Assembly (NCBI RefSeq): GCF_900110425.1
Contig: NZ_FODS01000003.1
Coordinates: 62,001-126,000, forward strand
Direction: 5' to 3'
Source of the DNA: Salinihabitans flavidus
Lineage (GTDB): Bacteria > Pseudomonadota > Alphaproteobacteria > Rhodobacterales > Rhodobacteraceae
Length of the DNA stretch: 64,000 nucleotides
Both the position numbers and the translations under genes were made by a program. Under the pieces are notes generated by a model. The model was not told the origin of the DNA, searched no databases, and saw only the letters and a program-made list of their open reading frames with translations. Shown piece by piece: positions 38,927-46,376 of the stretch. Positions within the stretch are counted from its first letter, which is position 1; every line of letters starts with the position of its first letter.

Positions 38927-39360
38927 GCGCACTCGCTGGGCGCGGCGCGGCACACCCGCCCCCGCCCAGCCCCGGCCGGATCCGTCTTGCGGGCACGGTC
39001 CAGGAGTGACCGGGGGGCACATTGGCCTCGATGGTGCGGCGGCGCGGGCCGACGTGAGCAGATGCCATTCGCGGACCAACAGCAAATTTTCCACGCAAAA
39101 GCCGACATGGATCAGTATCGGAGCCGATCAACTGGCTTATTGATGCGCCTATCGACCCAGATGCCGGAAGCAAACCCCTCTGCCGCGAAGACCGGCGCAT
39201 GGGTGCAGCGAACCGGCCCGTGGAATCGGCGTTCGGATCAGGCGTTCAGGACATCCCTGCGCGGTGCGGATCAAACCGCCCCAACACGGCTGACACCCGA
39301 AATATCGGGGCAGCCTCGACCGAACGCCTTGCTCGCAATTCAATCTCAAGGAGAGAAGAC
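38927..39360. other. Gap of 434 bases without a supported gene
   Basis: Downstream of the SPFH gene the DNA is first very C/G-rich, then more balanced from about 39060. The reading frames seen on both strands lack ribosome binding sites and are low in coding character. The final 20 bases hold the strong AAGGAGAG binding site of the next gene. No terminator with a T run was found. Confidence 0.5.
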
Positions 39361-39651
39361 ATGGATGAAATGGAAGAAAAGAAGACTCCGGACTCCACGC
39401 ACACGACGATCATCCAGACAAAAGAGAAGCCCTCCGGTGGCGGCGCCATGCTCTGGTTCCTGATCGGGGGTATCGTGGTCGTCGTCGCGATTGTTGCCTA
39501 TATCGTCTTCGGCGCCGGAATGATGACCCCCCGCGCATCCGAGTCGACGGGAGGTAATCTGTCCATAAGTGTCGAGACAAACGAAGCCCCTGCCAGCGAA
39601 CCGGCACCGGAGACCGAATCTGCGCCTGAACAGCAGCCGCAAGAGGAGTGA
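39361..39651 (+). CDS. Small single-pass membrane protein with acidic tail
   Basis: The protein is 96 aa. A charged N-terminus (MDEMEEKKTPDSTHTT) is followed by one strong helix (AMLWFLIGGIVVVVAIVAYIVFG) and an acidic, Pro/Glu/Ala-rich tail ending EQQPQEE. The frame is open upstream, but AAGGAGAG sits about 8 nt before the ATG at 39361, so the start is firm. No domain is recognised. It may be a third member of the NfeD-SPFH locus, though 434 bases separate them. Confidence 0.75.
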   Translation: MDEMEEKKTPDSTHTTIIQTKEKPSGGGAMLWFLIGGIVVVVAIVAYIVFGAGMMTPRASESTGGNLSISVETNEAPASEPAPETESAPEQQPQEE

Positions 39652-39712
39652 ATGCCGGGCCGGGCCCGACAACTGACGGCGCCCTTGACATGACCCGGCC
39701 GGAATCGCCGTG

Positions 39713-39737
39713 GTAGGGTGGGTTGCGCCCACCCTAC
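39713..39737. terminator. REP-like inverted repeat between convergent genes
   Basis: GTAGGGTGGG and CCCACCCTAC form a perfect 10-bp stem with a TTGCG loop. It lies 61 nt after the small membrane protein gene and 25 nt before the convergent EcsC gene end. Sequences of this GTAGGGTGGG type are common dispersed hairpins in proteobacteria. It may serve as a bidirectional terminator, although no T run follows. Confidence 0.6.
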
Positions 39738-39762
39738 GCAAATCCGGACGTCCCGGTCCTAT

Positions 39763-40521
39763 TCAGTCGCTTACGTCCAACCCGGGCCGGATCTTCGTGC
39801 GGAAACGTTGCAGGAGCTGGTCGTGCGGCTCGTCTGCCTCGATGGCCAGACGGCGCAGGCCGAAGTGGACATGCGCCATCTGCTGATAGTAGCCGATGAA
39901 GGCATAGTTGGTCGCCGCCCCCGCCGCGGCGCCGACGAGCGGGACCGCCTGCGCGGCGAGTTTCTGGCCCAGCACCACCGCCAGACGCGGCGCGACCCAG
40001 GCCGCGAGCCTCTGCGCGCCGCCCGCGCTCAGCGCGACGCGGGAGCCGAGGAACGCCAGATCCGCGCCATCGTCGCTTTTCAGCGGACCGGAGGCGGCGA
40101 AGACCTGAACACAGTCGAATTGCACGTTCTCGGCAGCCGGATCGAAACCAAGTCTCATTGCCTCCGACTGGATCGCGCGCAAGAGCACGGTCGTGGTGAC
40201 CGGCAGTTCGGCCAGCGACGTGGGCAACCCGCCCGCCCCGCCGGCCGCGCCCATCGCGGTGGCCAGCGCGCGCGTCATCCAGCCCGGCCCCTCGCCCACC
40301 ATCCGGCGCGAGCCATGCGCGGCGCGGATCGCCCGGTGCAGCGCGATCAGTGTCGCCTCCTCCAGCCGGGGGCGCACGCCGGGGGGAAGCCGCGCGAGCA
40401 GGTCCTCGGCCGAATTGCCGATGGTGTTGAGCAGCCTGATCGCCGGGCCGTCGGCGCCGCGGTAGCGCGCGACGAGCCGGTCAAGCTCTGCCTCTGTCCC
40501 GGTCTGCGGGGTTTGGGTCAT
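39763..40521 (-). CDS. EcsC family protein
   Basis: The protein of 252 aa resembles the EcsC domain family (alpha/glycine-rich: ATAMGAAGGAGGLPTSLAELPVTTTVLLRAIQSEAMRLGFDP, with LPVTTT-x-LLRAI as its core). FLGSRVALSAGGAQRLAAWVAPRLAVVLGQKLAAQAVPLVGAAAGAATNYAFIGYYQQMA forms a second glycine-rich helical hairpin. Family function is poorly understood and membrane association is likely. The start is at the ATG at 40521; the frame extends 12 codons upstream. It has no operon partner in view. Confidence 0.85.
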   Translation of the reverse strand: MTQTPQTGTEAELDRLVARYRGADGPAIRLLNTIGNSAEDLLARLPPGVRPRLEEATLIALHRAIRAAHGSRRMVGEGPGWMTRALATAMGAAGGAGGLPTSLAELPVTTTVLLRAIQSEAMRLGFDPAAENVQFDCVQVFAASGPLKSDDGADLAFLGSRVALSAGGAQRLAAWVAPRLAVVLGQKLAAQAVPLVGAAAGAATNYAFIGYYQQMAHVHFGLRRLAIEADEPHDQLLQRFRTKIRPGLDVSD

Positions 40522-40593
40522 CGCGGTTTGCCTTTGGCTGGCGCGCGGCGGCCGCACGCGATGCTCAATAGATCGGGGATTTGCGCGCCGCTT

Positions 40594-41088
40594 TCAAGGC
40601 TGATCGGTCCAGGGGGTGACATCACCGCGCACCCCGTCCCATGCGCCGGGCGCCAGCGCGCGGCCCAGAACACGGTCGGGGTTGGTGGGGGGCGGCATGG
40701 TCACGCCCTCCAGCCGGTCGAATCCGAACCGCCCGTAATAGGGCGCATCGCCCACCAGCATCGCCCGGCGCCAGCCCAGATCGACGGCCAGTGCAAGGCT
40801 GTCGCGGATAAGAAGCGCGCCCAGCCCCTCGCCCTGATGGGTGGGATGGACCGCCACCGGACCGAGCAGAAGCGCCGCGCGTCCGCCGACGCGCACGGGC
40901 CAGAAGCGGATCGCGCCGGCAAGAATGCCGTCCGCGTCACGCGCCACCAGCGACAGATCCGGCACCGGCGGCACGCCCTCGCGCAGGCGATAGGAGGAGA
41001 GCGCCTCGCGCCCCGGGGCGAAGCAGAGGTCGAAGAGCGCCTCCACCTCCCACCAGTCCTCTGCCCGTTCCGCCGCCAGAGTGATCAC
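40594..41088 (-). CDS. GNAT family N-acetyltransferase
   Basis: The protein is about 164 aa. The acetyl-CoA-binding motif A is LGPVAVHPTHQGEGLGALLIRDSLALA, with Q-x-x-G-x-G/L. ARDADGILAGAIRFWPV and GDAPYYGRFGFDR (Y-Y-x-R-F-G-F) match the YhbS-like group. The open frame begins at a TTG at 41160 that would overlap the divergent flavin reductase leader, so I prefer the GTG at 41088 (start VITLAAERAEDWWEVEALF), where the domain begins. Substrate unknown. Confidence 0.82.
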   Translation of the reverse strand: MITLAAERAEDWWEVEALFDLCFAPGREALSSYRLREGVPPVPDLSLVARDADGILAGAIRFWPVRVGGRAALLLGPVAVHPTHQGEGLGALLIRDSLALAVDLGWRRAMLVGDAPYYGRFGFDRLEGVTMPPPTNPDRVLGRALAPGAWDGVRGDVTPWTDQP

Positions 41089-41170
41089 CCGCCGCCCCGC
41101 CTTTTCGAGTTTTTCGTGGCACGCCCCGTAGCACGGCGTTATCCCTTGGGCAAACAGCAAGGAGCGGACA

Positions 41171-41776
41171 ATGTTCTATCGTCCCGAAGACGGCCACGGG
41201 CTGCCGCACAACCCGTTCAACGCGCTGATCACGCCGCGTCCGATCGCGTGGATCTCGACCCGCGACGGCGAGGGGCGGGCCAATCTCGCACCCTACAGTT
41301 TCTTCAACGGCACCGCCTATGTGCCACCGCAGGTGATGTTCGCCTCCACCGGGCAGAAACCCGACCGCGAGGGCACCAAGGACAGCCTTGCCAATATCCG
41401 CGAGACCGGGGTGTTCTGCATCAACGTGGTCGAAGAGGCGATGCGCGACGCGATGAACGTCACCACCGAGATGCTGCCGCGCGAGGTCGATGAATTCGAG
41501 CGCGCGGGGCTTGAAAAGGCCGAATGCGAGAGCATCGACTGCCCGCGTATCGCCGGGGCGCCGGCGAGTCTTGAGTGCCGGCTCGATCAGGTCATCCGGC
41601 TTCATGGCGAGGCGAATTACATCACGCTGGGCACGGTGACGGGGATTCAGCTGCGCGACAATTGCCTTCGGGACGGGATTTTCGACGTGACCACCTTCCG
41701 CCCGCTGTCGCGGCTGGGCTACCGCGATTACGCGGTGGTGGAGAATGTCTTCACGCTGGCGCGACCCGACGACTGA
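41171..41776 (+). CDS. Flavin reductase-like (FMN-binding split barrel) protein
   Basis: The protein of 201 aa has the flavin-reductase-like split-barrel fold: NALITPRPIAWISTRDGEGRANLAPYSFFNGTAYVPPQVMF binds FMN (core P-R-P-I-A-W-I-S-T). NIRETGVFCINVV follows and GEANYITLGTVTGI lies in the C-terminal half. AAGGAG precedes the ATG. It is divergent from the GNAT gene. Such proteins can be stand-alone flavin reductases or act with oxygenases; no partner is visible. Confidence 0.87.
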   Translation: MFYRPEDGHGLPHNPFNALITPRPIAWISTRDGEGRANLAPYSFFNGTAYVPPQVMFASTGQKPDREGTKDSLANIRETGVFCINVVEEAMRDAMNVTTEMLPREVDEFERAGLEKAECESIDCPRIAGAPASLECRLDQVIRLHGEANYITLGTVTGIQLRDNCLRDGIFDVTTFRPLSRLGYRDYAVVENVFTLARPDD

Positions 41777-41855
41777 GCGCCCGCGCGCGCCCTTGCCAAA
41801 GGGGGCGGGCCTTGCCACAAGTTCCGCCAGTGCCATTTCGGACAGGATATTGCTC

Positions 41856-42728
41856 ATGCCAGACACAATGATCGCCGTGATCGGCGGCTCGGGCCTATAT
41901 GACATCGACGGGCTGGAGGGCGCCAAATGGCAGGAGGTCGCAAGCCCGTTCGGCACACCGTCCGATGCGATCCTGACCGGCACGCTGGAGGGGGTGAAGA
42001 TGGCCTTTCTGCCCCGGCATGGGCGGGGGCATGTGCACACCCCGTCTTCCGTGCCCTACCGCGCCAATATCGACGCGCTCAAGCGGCTGGGGGCGACGGA
42101 TGTGATTTCCGTCTCGGCCTGCGGGTCGTTCCGCGAGCAGATGGCGCCGGGCGATTTCGTGCTCGTCGATCAGTTCATCGACCGCACCGTCGCCCGCGAG
42201 AACAGCTTTTTCGGGCCGGGCTGCGTGGCGCATGTGAGCGTGGCGCATCCGACCTGCCCGCGTCTGGGGGCGGCCTGCCGGACGGCGGCGCGCGCTGCGG
42301 GGATCACGATGCATGACGGGGGCACCTATCTGGCGATGGAGGGGCCGCAATTCTCCACCCTCGCGGAATCGCGGATCTATCGCGAACACTGGGGCGCCGA
42401 TGTGATCGGCATGACCAACATGCCCGAGGCCCGGCTCGCCCGTGAGGCGGAACTTTGCTATGCCTCGGTGGCGATGGTCACAGATTACGACAGCTGGCAC
42501 CCGCAGCATGGCGAGGTCGATGTGGCAGAGATCATTCGCACGCTGATGGGCAATGCCGACAAGGGGCGTGACATGGTGCGCCGGCTGCCCGCGCTTCTGG
42601 GGGCGGCGCGCATGCCCTGCCCGCATGGCTGCGACCGGGCGCTAAACAACGCCATCCTCACCGATCCTTCGGTGCGCGATCCCGATCTGGTGGAGCGGCT
42701 GGCGGCGGTGGCGGGGCGCGTCCTCTGA
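41856..42728 (+). CDS. mtnP: S-methyl-5'-thioadenosine phosphorylase
   Basis: This enzyme phosphorolyses methylthioadenosine to adenine and methylthioribose-1-phosphate, in methionine salvage. It has 290 aa. IAVIGGSGLYDIDGLEG is the N-terminal phosphate loop, PRHGRGHVHTPSSVPYRANI and MEGPQFSTLAESRIYR the substrate-binding regions, and YDSWHPQHGEVD is specific for MTA phosphorylases. The start is set at the ATG at 41856 (MPDTMIAVIGG), though 41868 is possible. The adenine phosphoribosyltransferase gene two genes downstream can recycle the adenine released. Confidence 0.92.
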   Translation: MPDTMIAVIGGSGLYDIDGLEGAKWQEVASPFGTPSDAILTGTLEGVKMAFLPRHGRGHVHTPSSVPYRANIDALKRLGATDVISVSACGSFREQMAPGDFVLVDQFIDRTVARENSFFGPGCVAHVSVAHPTCPRLGAACRTAARAAGITMHDGGTYLAMEGPQFSTLAESRIYREHWGADVIGMTNMPEARLAREAELCYASVAMVTDYDSWHPQHGEVDVAEIIRTLMGNADKGRDMVRRLPALLGAARMPCPHGCDRALNNAILTDPSVRDPDLVERLAAVAGRVL

Positions 42729-42760
42729 GGGCGGCACAATGACATCAGGGAGCTTTTCAG

Positions 42761-43387
42761 ATGCCTTTTGATCTCTGGCTGGCCTTCGCCGCCGCCTCTT
42801 GCGCGCTTGTGCTGATCCCCGGCCCCACGGTGCTTCTGGTGCTGTCCTACGCGCTCAGCCAGGGGCGGGCGGTGGCGCTGGCGACGGCGGCCGGGGTGGC
42901 GCTTGGCGATTTTCTGGCCATGAGCGCCTCGCTGGCCGGGCTGGGCGCGCTGGTGATGGCCTCGGCCACCGCCTTCACGGTGCTGAAATGGGCGGGGGCG
43001 GCCTATCTGGTGTGGCTCGGGCTGAAGATGCTGCACAGCGCGGGGGCGGCGCGGATGGGCGCGGTGGTGCGCGCCGAGGCCCTGCCCGCGCGCGGCGTGT
43101 TCGCCCATGCCGCCGCCGTGACCGCGCTCAACCCCAAATCCATCGGCTTTTTCATCGCCTTCGTGCCGCAGTTCGTGAACCCCGCGCATCCCGTCGCCCC
43201 GCAGTTCGCCACCATGATCGCCACCTTCGTGGGGATTGGCGCACTTAATGCGCTGGCCTATGCGCTGCTGGCGGACCGGCTGCGCGCGCGCATCGGGCGG
43301 CCCGGCGCAATCCGCTGGATGACACGCGCGGGGGGCGCGGCGCTGATCGGAATGGGCGTTCTGACCGCAACGCTGCGGCGGGGATGA
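42761..43387 (+). CDS. LysE/RhtB family amino-acid exporter
   Basis: This inner-membrane exporter has 208 aa and about six helices. The family N-terminus LIPGPTVLLVLSYALSQGRAVALATAAGVALGDF (core P-G-P-x-x-x-x-V) is clear, followed by KWAGAAYLVWLGLKML and ALNPKSIGFFIAFVPQF. It comes 32 nt after mtnP and 74 nt before apt on the same strand, so co-transcription in the adenine-salvage group is possible. Substrates cannot be told from sequence. Confidence 0.9.
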   Translation: MPFDLWLAFAAASCALVLIPGPTVLLVLSYALSQGRAVALATAAGVALGDFLAMSASLAGLGALVMASATAFTVLKWAGAAYLVWLGLKMLHSAGAARMGAVVRAEALPARGVFAHAAAVTALNPKSIGFFIAFVPQFVNPAHPVAPQFATMIATFVGIGALNALAYALLADRLRARIGRPGAIRWMTRAGGAALIGMGVLTATLRRG

Positions 43388-43461
43388 GCCATTCCGCTTG
43401 CGATGGCGCGCGCAATCGGCCAAACCCGCGCGCGTGACGCAACGAAGGGAGGCTCGGGTTC

Positions 43462-44001
43462 ATGCGCAAGCACAAAGACATCCGCGACTACATCCGCACG
43501 ATTCCCGATTTCCCGCACGAGGGCATCCTGTTCCGCGATGTCACCACGCTGTTCGCCGATACGCGCGGATTCCGCATGGCGATCGACCAGATGCTTCTGC
43601 CCTATGCCGGGATGCGGATCGACAAGGTCGTGGGGCTGGAGGCGCGCGGCTTCATCCTTGGCGGCGCGATCGCGCATCAGCTTTCGGTCGGCTTCGTGCC
43701 CGTGCGCAAGACGGGCAAGCTGCCGGGGCCGGTGCTTTCGCAAAGCTATCAACTCGAATACGGCGAGGCGGTGGTGGAGATCCACGACGACGCCATCGCG
43801 GCGGGTGAGACCATCCTCGTGGTCGACGATCTGCTGGCCACCGGCGGCACGGCAGAGGCGGGCATCCGGCTCATTGAACGGCTGGGCGGCGAGATCGTCG
43901 GCTGCACCTTCATCATCGACCTGCCCGAGCTTGGCGGGCGCAAACGGCTTGAGGGGCTGGGCATGGACGTTCACGCGCTTTGCGCCTTCGAGGGGGCATA
44001 G
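43462..44001 (+). CDS. apt: Adenine phosphoribosyltransferase
   Basis: This enzyme converts adenine and PRPP to AMP. It has 179 aa, the usual length. [17 protein letters not shown] is the family start, [15 protein letters not shown] follows, and [18 protein letters not shown] is the PRPP-binding loop. GGGAGG lies a few bases before the ATG. It completes adenine salvage with mtnP. Confidence 0.95.
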   Translation: MRKHKDIRDYIRTIPDFPHEGILFRDVTTLFADTRGFRMAIDQMLLPYAGMRIDKVVGLEARGFILGGAIAHQLSVGFVPVRKTGKLPGPVLSQSYQLEYGEAVVEIHDDAIAAGETILVVDDLLATGGTAEAGIRLIERLGGEIVGCTFIIDLPELGGRKRLEGLGMDVHALCAFEGA

Positions 44002-44016
44002 GACGCGGCCCCCGCC

Positions 44017-45432
44017 TCAGCCGTCCAGCACCGCACCGGGGTTCATGATCCCCGCCGGATCGAGCGCCTGTTTGATCGCGCGCATCGCCATGAGCTTGGC
44101 CGGATCGCCATAGCGGGCCAGATCGCCGGTCTTGAGCCGCCCGATGCCATGTTCGGCGCTGACCGAGCCGTCGAACTCCGCCACCAGATCATGCACCGCC
44201 CGCTTGATCGCGTCACGCTGGGTCTCGTGATCGGCGCGGCTTTTGCCCGGCATGGGAAAGACGTTGTAATGCAGGTTGCCATCGCCCAGATGGCCAAAAC
44301 AGTTGATGCGGAAGGCGCCGAGCGCGGCAATCGCCTCCCCGCCCTTCTCGATGAACTCCGGCACCGCGCCGAGGGGCAGGGAAATATCATGGCTGCTCAC
44401 CGATCCGATGCGGCGGTTCGCCTCGGGGATATGCTCGCGCACCGACCAGAAGGCGGCCCGCTGCGCCTCTGTCTGCGCGATCAGCCCGTCGGTGACAAGC
44501 CCGGCCTCTGCGGCCTCCTCGAACAGCGCCTCGAGCGCGGCGGGGGCGTTCAGCCCTTGCGCCAGCCCGACCTCCACCAGCACCATCCATTCGGGCAGAT
44601 CGTCAAAGGGCAGGCGCACATCGGGCAGGGTCTCGCGCAGGAACTCCAGCCCCTGCCGGTGGATCAGTTCAAATGCGCTCACCCCCTCGCCGAGCCGGCC
44701 GCGCGCCCGCGCCAGCAGATCGAGCGCGGCGCGCGGCCCGTCCACCACCATCAGCGCGGTGCCCTCTTCGGCGGGGCGGGGATAGAGCTTGAGCGCGGCG
44801 GCAGTGATCACGCCAAGCGTGCCTTCGGCCCCGATCAGCAGCCCGCGCAGGTCATAGCCGGTGTTGTCCTTGCGCAGGCGTTTGAGCCCGTGCCAGATCT
44901 CGCCGGTAGGCAGGACCGCCTCCAGCCCCAGGCACAACTCGCGGGCATTGCCATAGCGCAGCACGTTCACCCCGCCCGCGTTCGTCGCCAGAGTGCCGCC
45001 GATCCGCGCCGTGCCCTCCGCCGCGAGCGAAAGCGGAAAGAGGCGGTTCGCATCGCTGGCGGCGGCCTGGATGTCCGACAGGATGCAGCCCGCCTCCGCG
45101 ATGAGCACGTTTTCCTCGGTGTAGAGGGCGCGAATGGCGCGCATCCGTTCCAGCGACAGGATCACCGGCGCGGGGCCGGTCGTCATTACCTGCCCGCCGA
45201 CAAGCCCGGTGCCGCCACCATAGGGGACAACGCCGACGCGCGCCGCATTGGCCGCGCGCAGGATGGTGGCAACCTCCCCGGCGGTGCGCGGCAGGGCCAG
45301 AAGGCCGGACTTGGCGAAATAGCGCCCGCGCGGTTCCTCAAGGTGGCGCGGCTCTGGCGGGCGCACGGTATCGAACGGCAGAGCCGCGGCAAGACGCTCG
45401 GCAAAGGCGGAATCAGCGGGGTTGAGGGGCAT
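44017..45432 (-). CDS. FAD-linked oxidase (GlcD/D-lactate dehydrogenase type)
   Basis: This flavoprotein of 471 aa oxidises a 2-hydroxy acid. The PCMH-type FAD domain has VPYGGGTGLVGGQV, FPLSLAAEGTARIGGTLATNAGGVNVLRYGNARELCLGLE (G-T-A-R-I-G-G-T-L-A-T-N-A-G-G), and LIGAEGTLGVITAA. The C-terminal FAD-oxidase domain has CFGHLGDGNLHYNVF and SAEHGIGRLK with metal- or substrate-binding His residues. There are no GlcE/GlcF partners nearby, so the single-subunit D-lactate or D-2-hydroxyglutarate type is more likely than glycolate oxidase. An inverted repeat (CCTGTT/AACAGG, 45456-45475) lies upstream. Confidence 0.88.
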   Translation of the reverse strand: MPLNPADSAFAERLAAALPFDTVRPPEPRHLEEPRGRYFAKSGLLALPRTAGEVATILRAANAARVGVVPYGGGTGLVGGQVMTTGPAPVILSLERMRAIRALYTEENVLIAEAGCILSDIQAAASDANRLFPLSLAAEGTARIGGTLATNAGGVNVLRYGNARELCLGLEAVLPTGEIWHGLKRLRKDNTGYDLRGLLIGAEGTLGVITAAALKLYPRPAEEGTALMVVDGPRAALDLLARARGRLGEGVSAFELIHRQGLEFLRETLPDVRLPFDDLPEWMVLVEVGLAQGLNAPAALEALFEEAAEAGLVTDGLIAQTEAQRAAFWSVREHIPEANRRIGSVSSHDISLPLGAVPEFIEKGGEAIAALGAFRINCFGHLGDGNLHYNVFPMPGKSRADHETQRDAIKRAVHDLVAEFDGSVSAEHGIGRLKTGDLARYGDPAKLMAMRAIKQALDPAGIMNPGAVLDG

Positions 45433-45489
45433 CGCGGCTCCTGACGAAGATGGGTCCTGTTGCCCGGCGAACAGGCTTTGACCAGTCAG

Positions 45490-46305
45490 TTAGCGCAAAT
45501 AACGCGGGCGCAAAACCACGATTGTCGGACGGCGCGGCAGATCGCGCAGCGACACGGTGATCGCGCTTTGCCCGTCATCGACAACGGCGTAGTCGTCCGA
45601 CATGCCGTCAAGGAACCGCTGCAAGGTCATACCCGAGAACCAGTGCATCGGGATCACCACGGAGGAGCGCAGCCGCCTCAACACGCGCATCATGCTCGGC
45701 AGGTCGAGCGTCATGCCGCCATCGACCGCCGCCATCACCACGTCGAGCCGCCCGAGCGCGGCATATTGCGCCGCGTCCGGCTCATGGTGCAGATGGCCCA
45801 GATGCCCGATGCACAGGCCCGCCACCTCGAACACGAAGATGGAATTGCCGTCCTTCTCCACCCCGCCGAAGGACCGGATGTCGGTGGGCACGTTGCGGAT
45901 GAGCATTTCGCCCAGATCGAGGTGATGGTCTACCCCCTCGCCATACGGCCCCCAGCCACTGAGCACATGCGGGATGGAAGGATCGGGATCGGCGGTCCAG
46001 TGTGTGGCATGGGCGTGGTTCATCGTCACCACGTCGGGGGTGAACTCCACATTGCCCAGAAAGCCGGTATAGTCCGTCACCGCCGAGAGCCCGCCCGCCG
46101 TCTGGATCAGGAACGAGGCATGCGCGATATACGAGATGCGCACGGTATGATCGGGCAGCGGATCGCGGAACGAGGCGCGGTGAAGATACTGCGCGCCGGG
46201 GATCGCCCCGGCCAGCGCGATGCAATGGCTCGGGCGGCGATCCTGCGCGGCGGTGGCAGTGGCGCCCGTGGCAAGAAGCAGAACACAAAGAACGATGCGA
46301 AACAT
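45490..46305 (-). CDS. Secreted metallo-beta-lactamase-fold protein with altered metal motif
   Basis: The protein is 271 aa from the ATG at 46305, after GGAGGGG. A signal peptide (FRIVLCVLLLATGATATAAQ) is followed by a UlaG-like MBL domain: ISYIAHASFLIQT, TDYTGF, VVTMNHAHATHWT, and VDGGMTLDLPSMMRVLRRL then PMHWF. The normal HxHxDH is replaced by H-A-H-A-T-H, which lacks the Asp ligand, so metal binding may differ or catalysis may be lost. It lies 71 nt after the FAD/GcvT gene on the same strand. The long frame upstream (to 46911) is a shadow. Confidence 0.82.
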   Translation of the reverse strand: MFRIVLCVLLLATGATATAAQDRRPSHCIALAGAIPGAQYLHRASFRDPLPDHTVRISYIAHASFLIQTAGGLSAVTDYTGFLGNVEFTPDVVTMNHAHATHWTADPDPSIPHVLSGWGPYGEGVDHHLDLGEMLIRNVPTDIRSFGGVEKDGNSIFVFEVAGLCIGHLGHLHHEPDAAQYAALGRLDVVMAAVDGGMTLDLPSMMRVLRRLRSSVVIPMHWFSGMTLQRFLDGMSDDYAVVDDGQSAITVSLRDLPRRPTIVVLRPRYLR

Positions 46306-46376
46306 TTGGCCCCTCCTGTCTGGAAGGAAGATAGCACGGTTTCGTGATCTGCCCAGTTCACGTCCGCGACAGCGGA

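Noticed and set aside
38129-39094. 321-codon minus-strand frame opposite the SPFH gene
   Set aside because: It is a shadow of the SPFH coding sequence, with composition typical of antisense frames.
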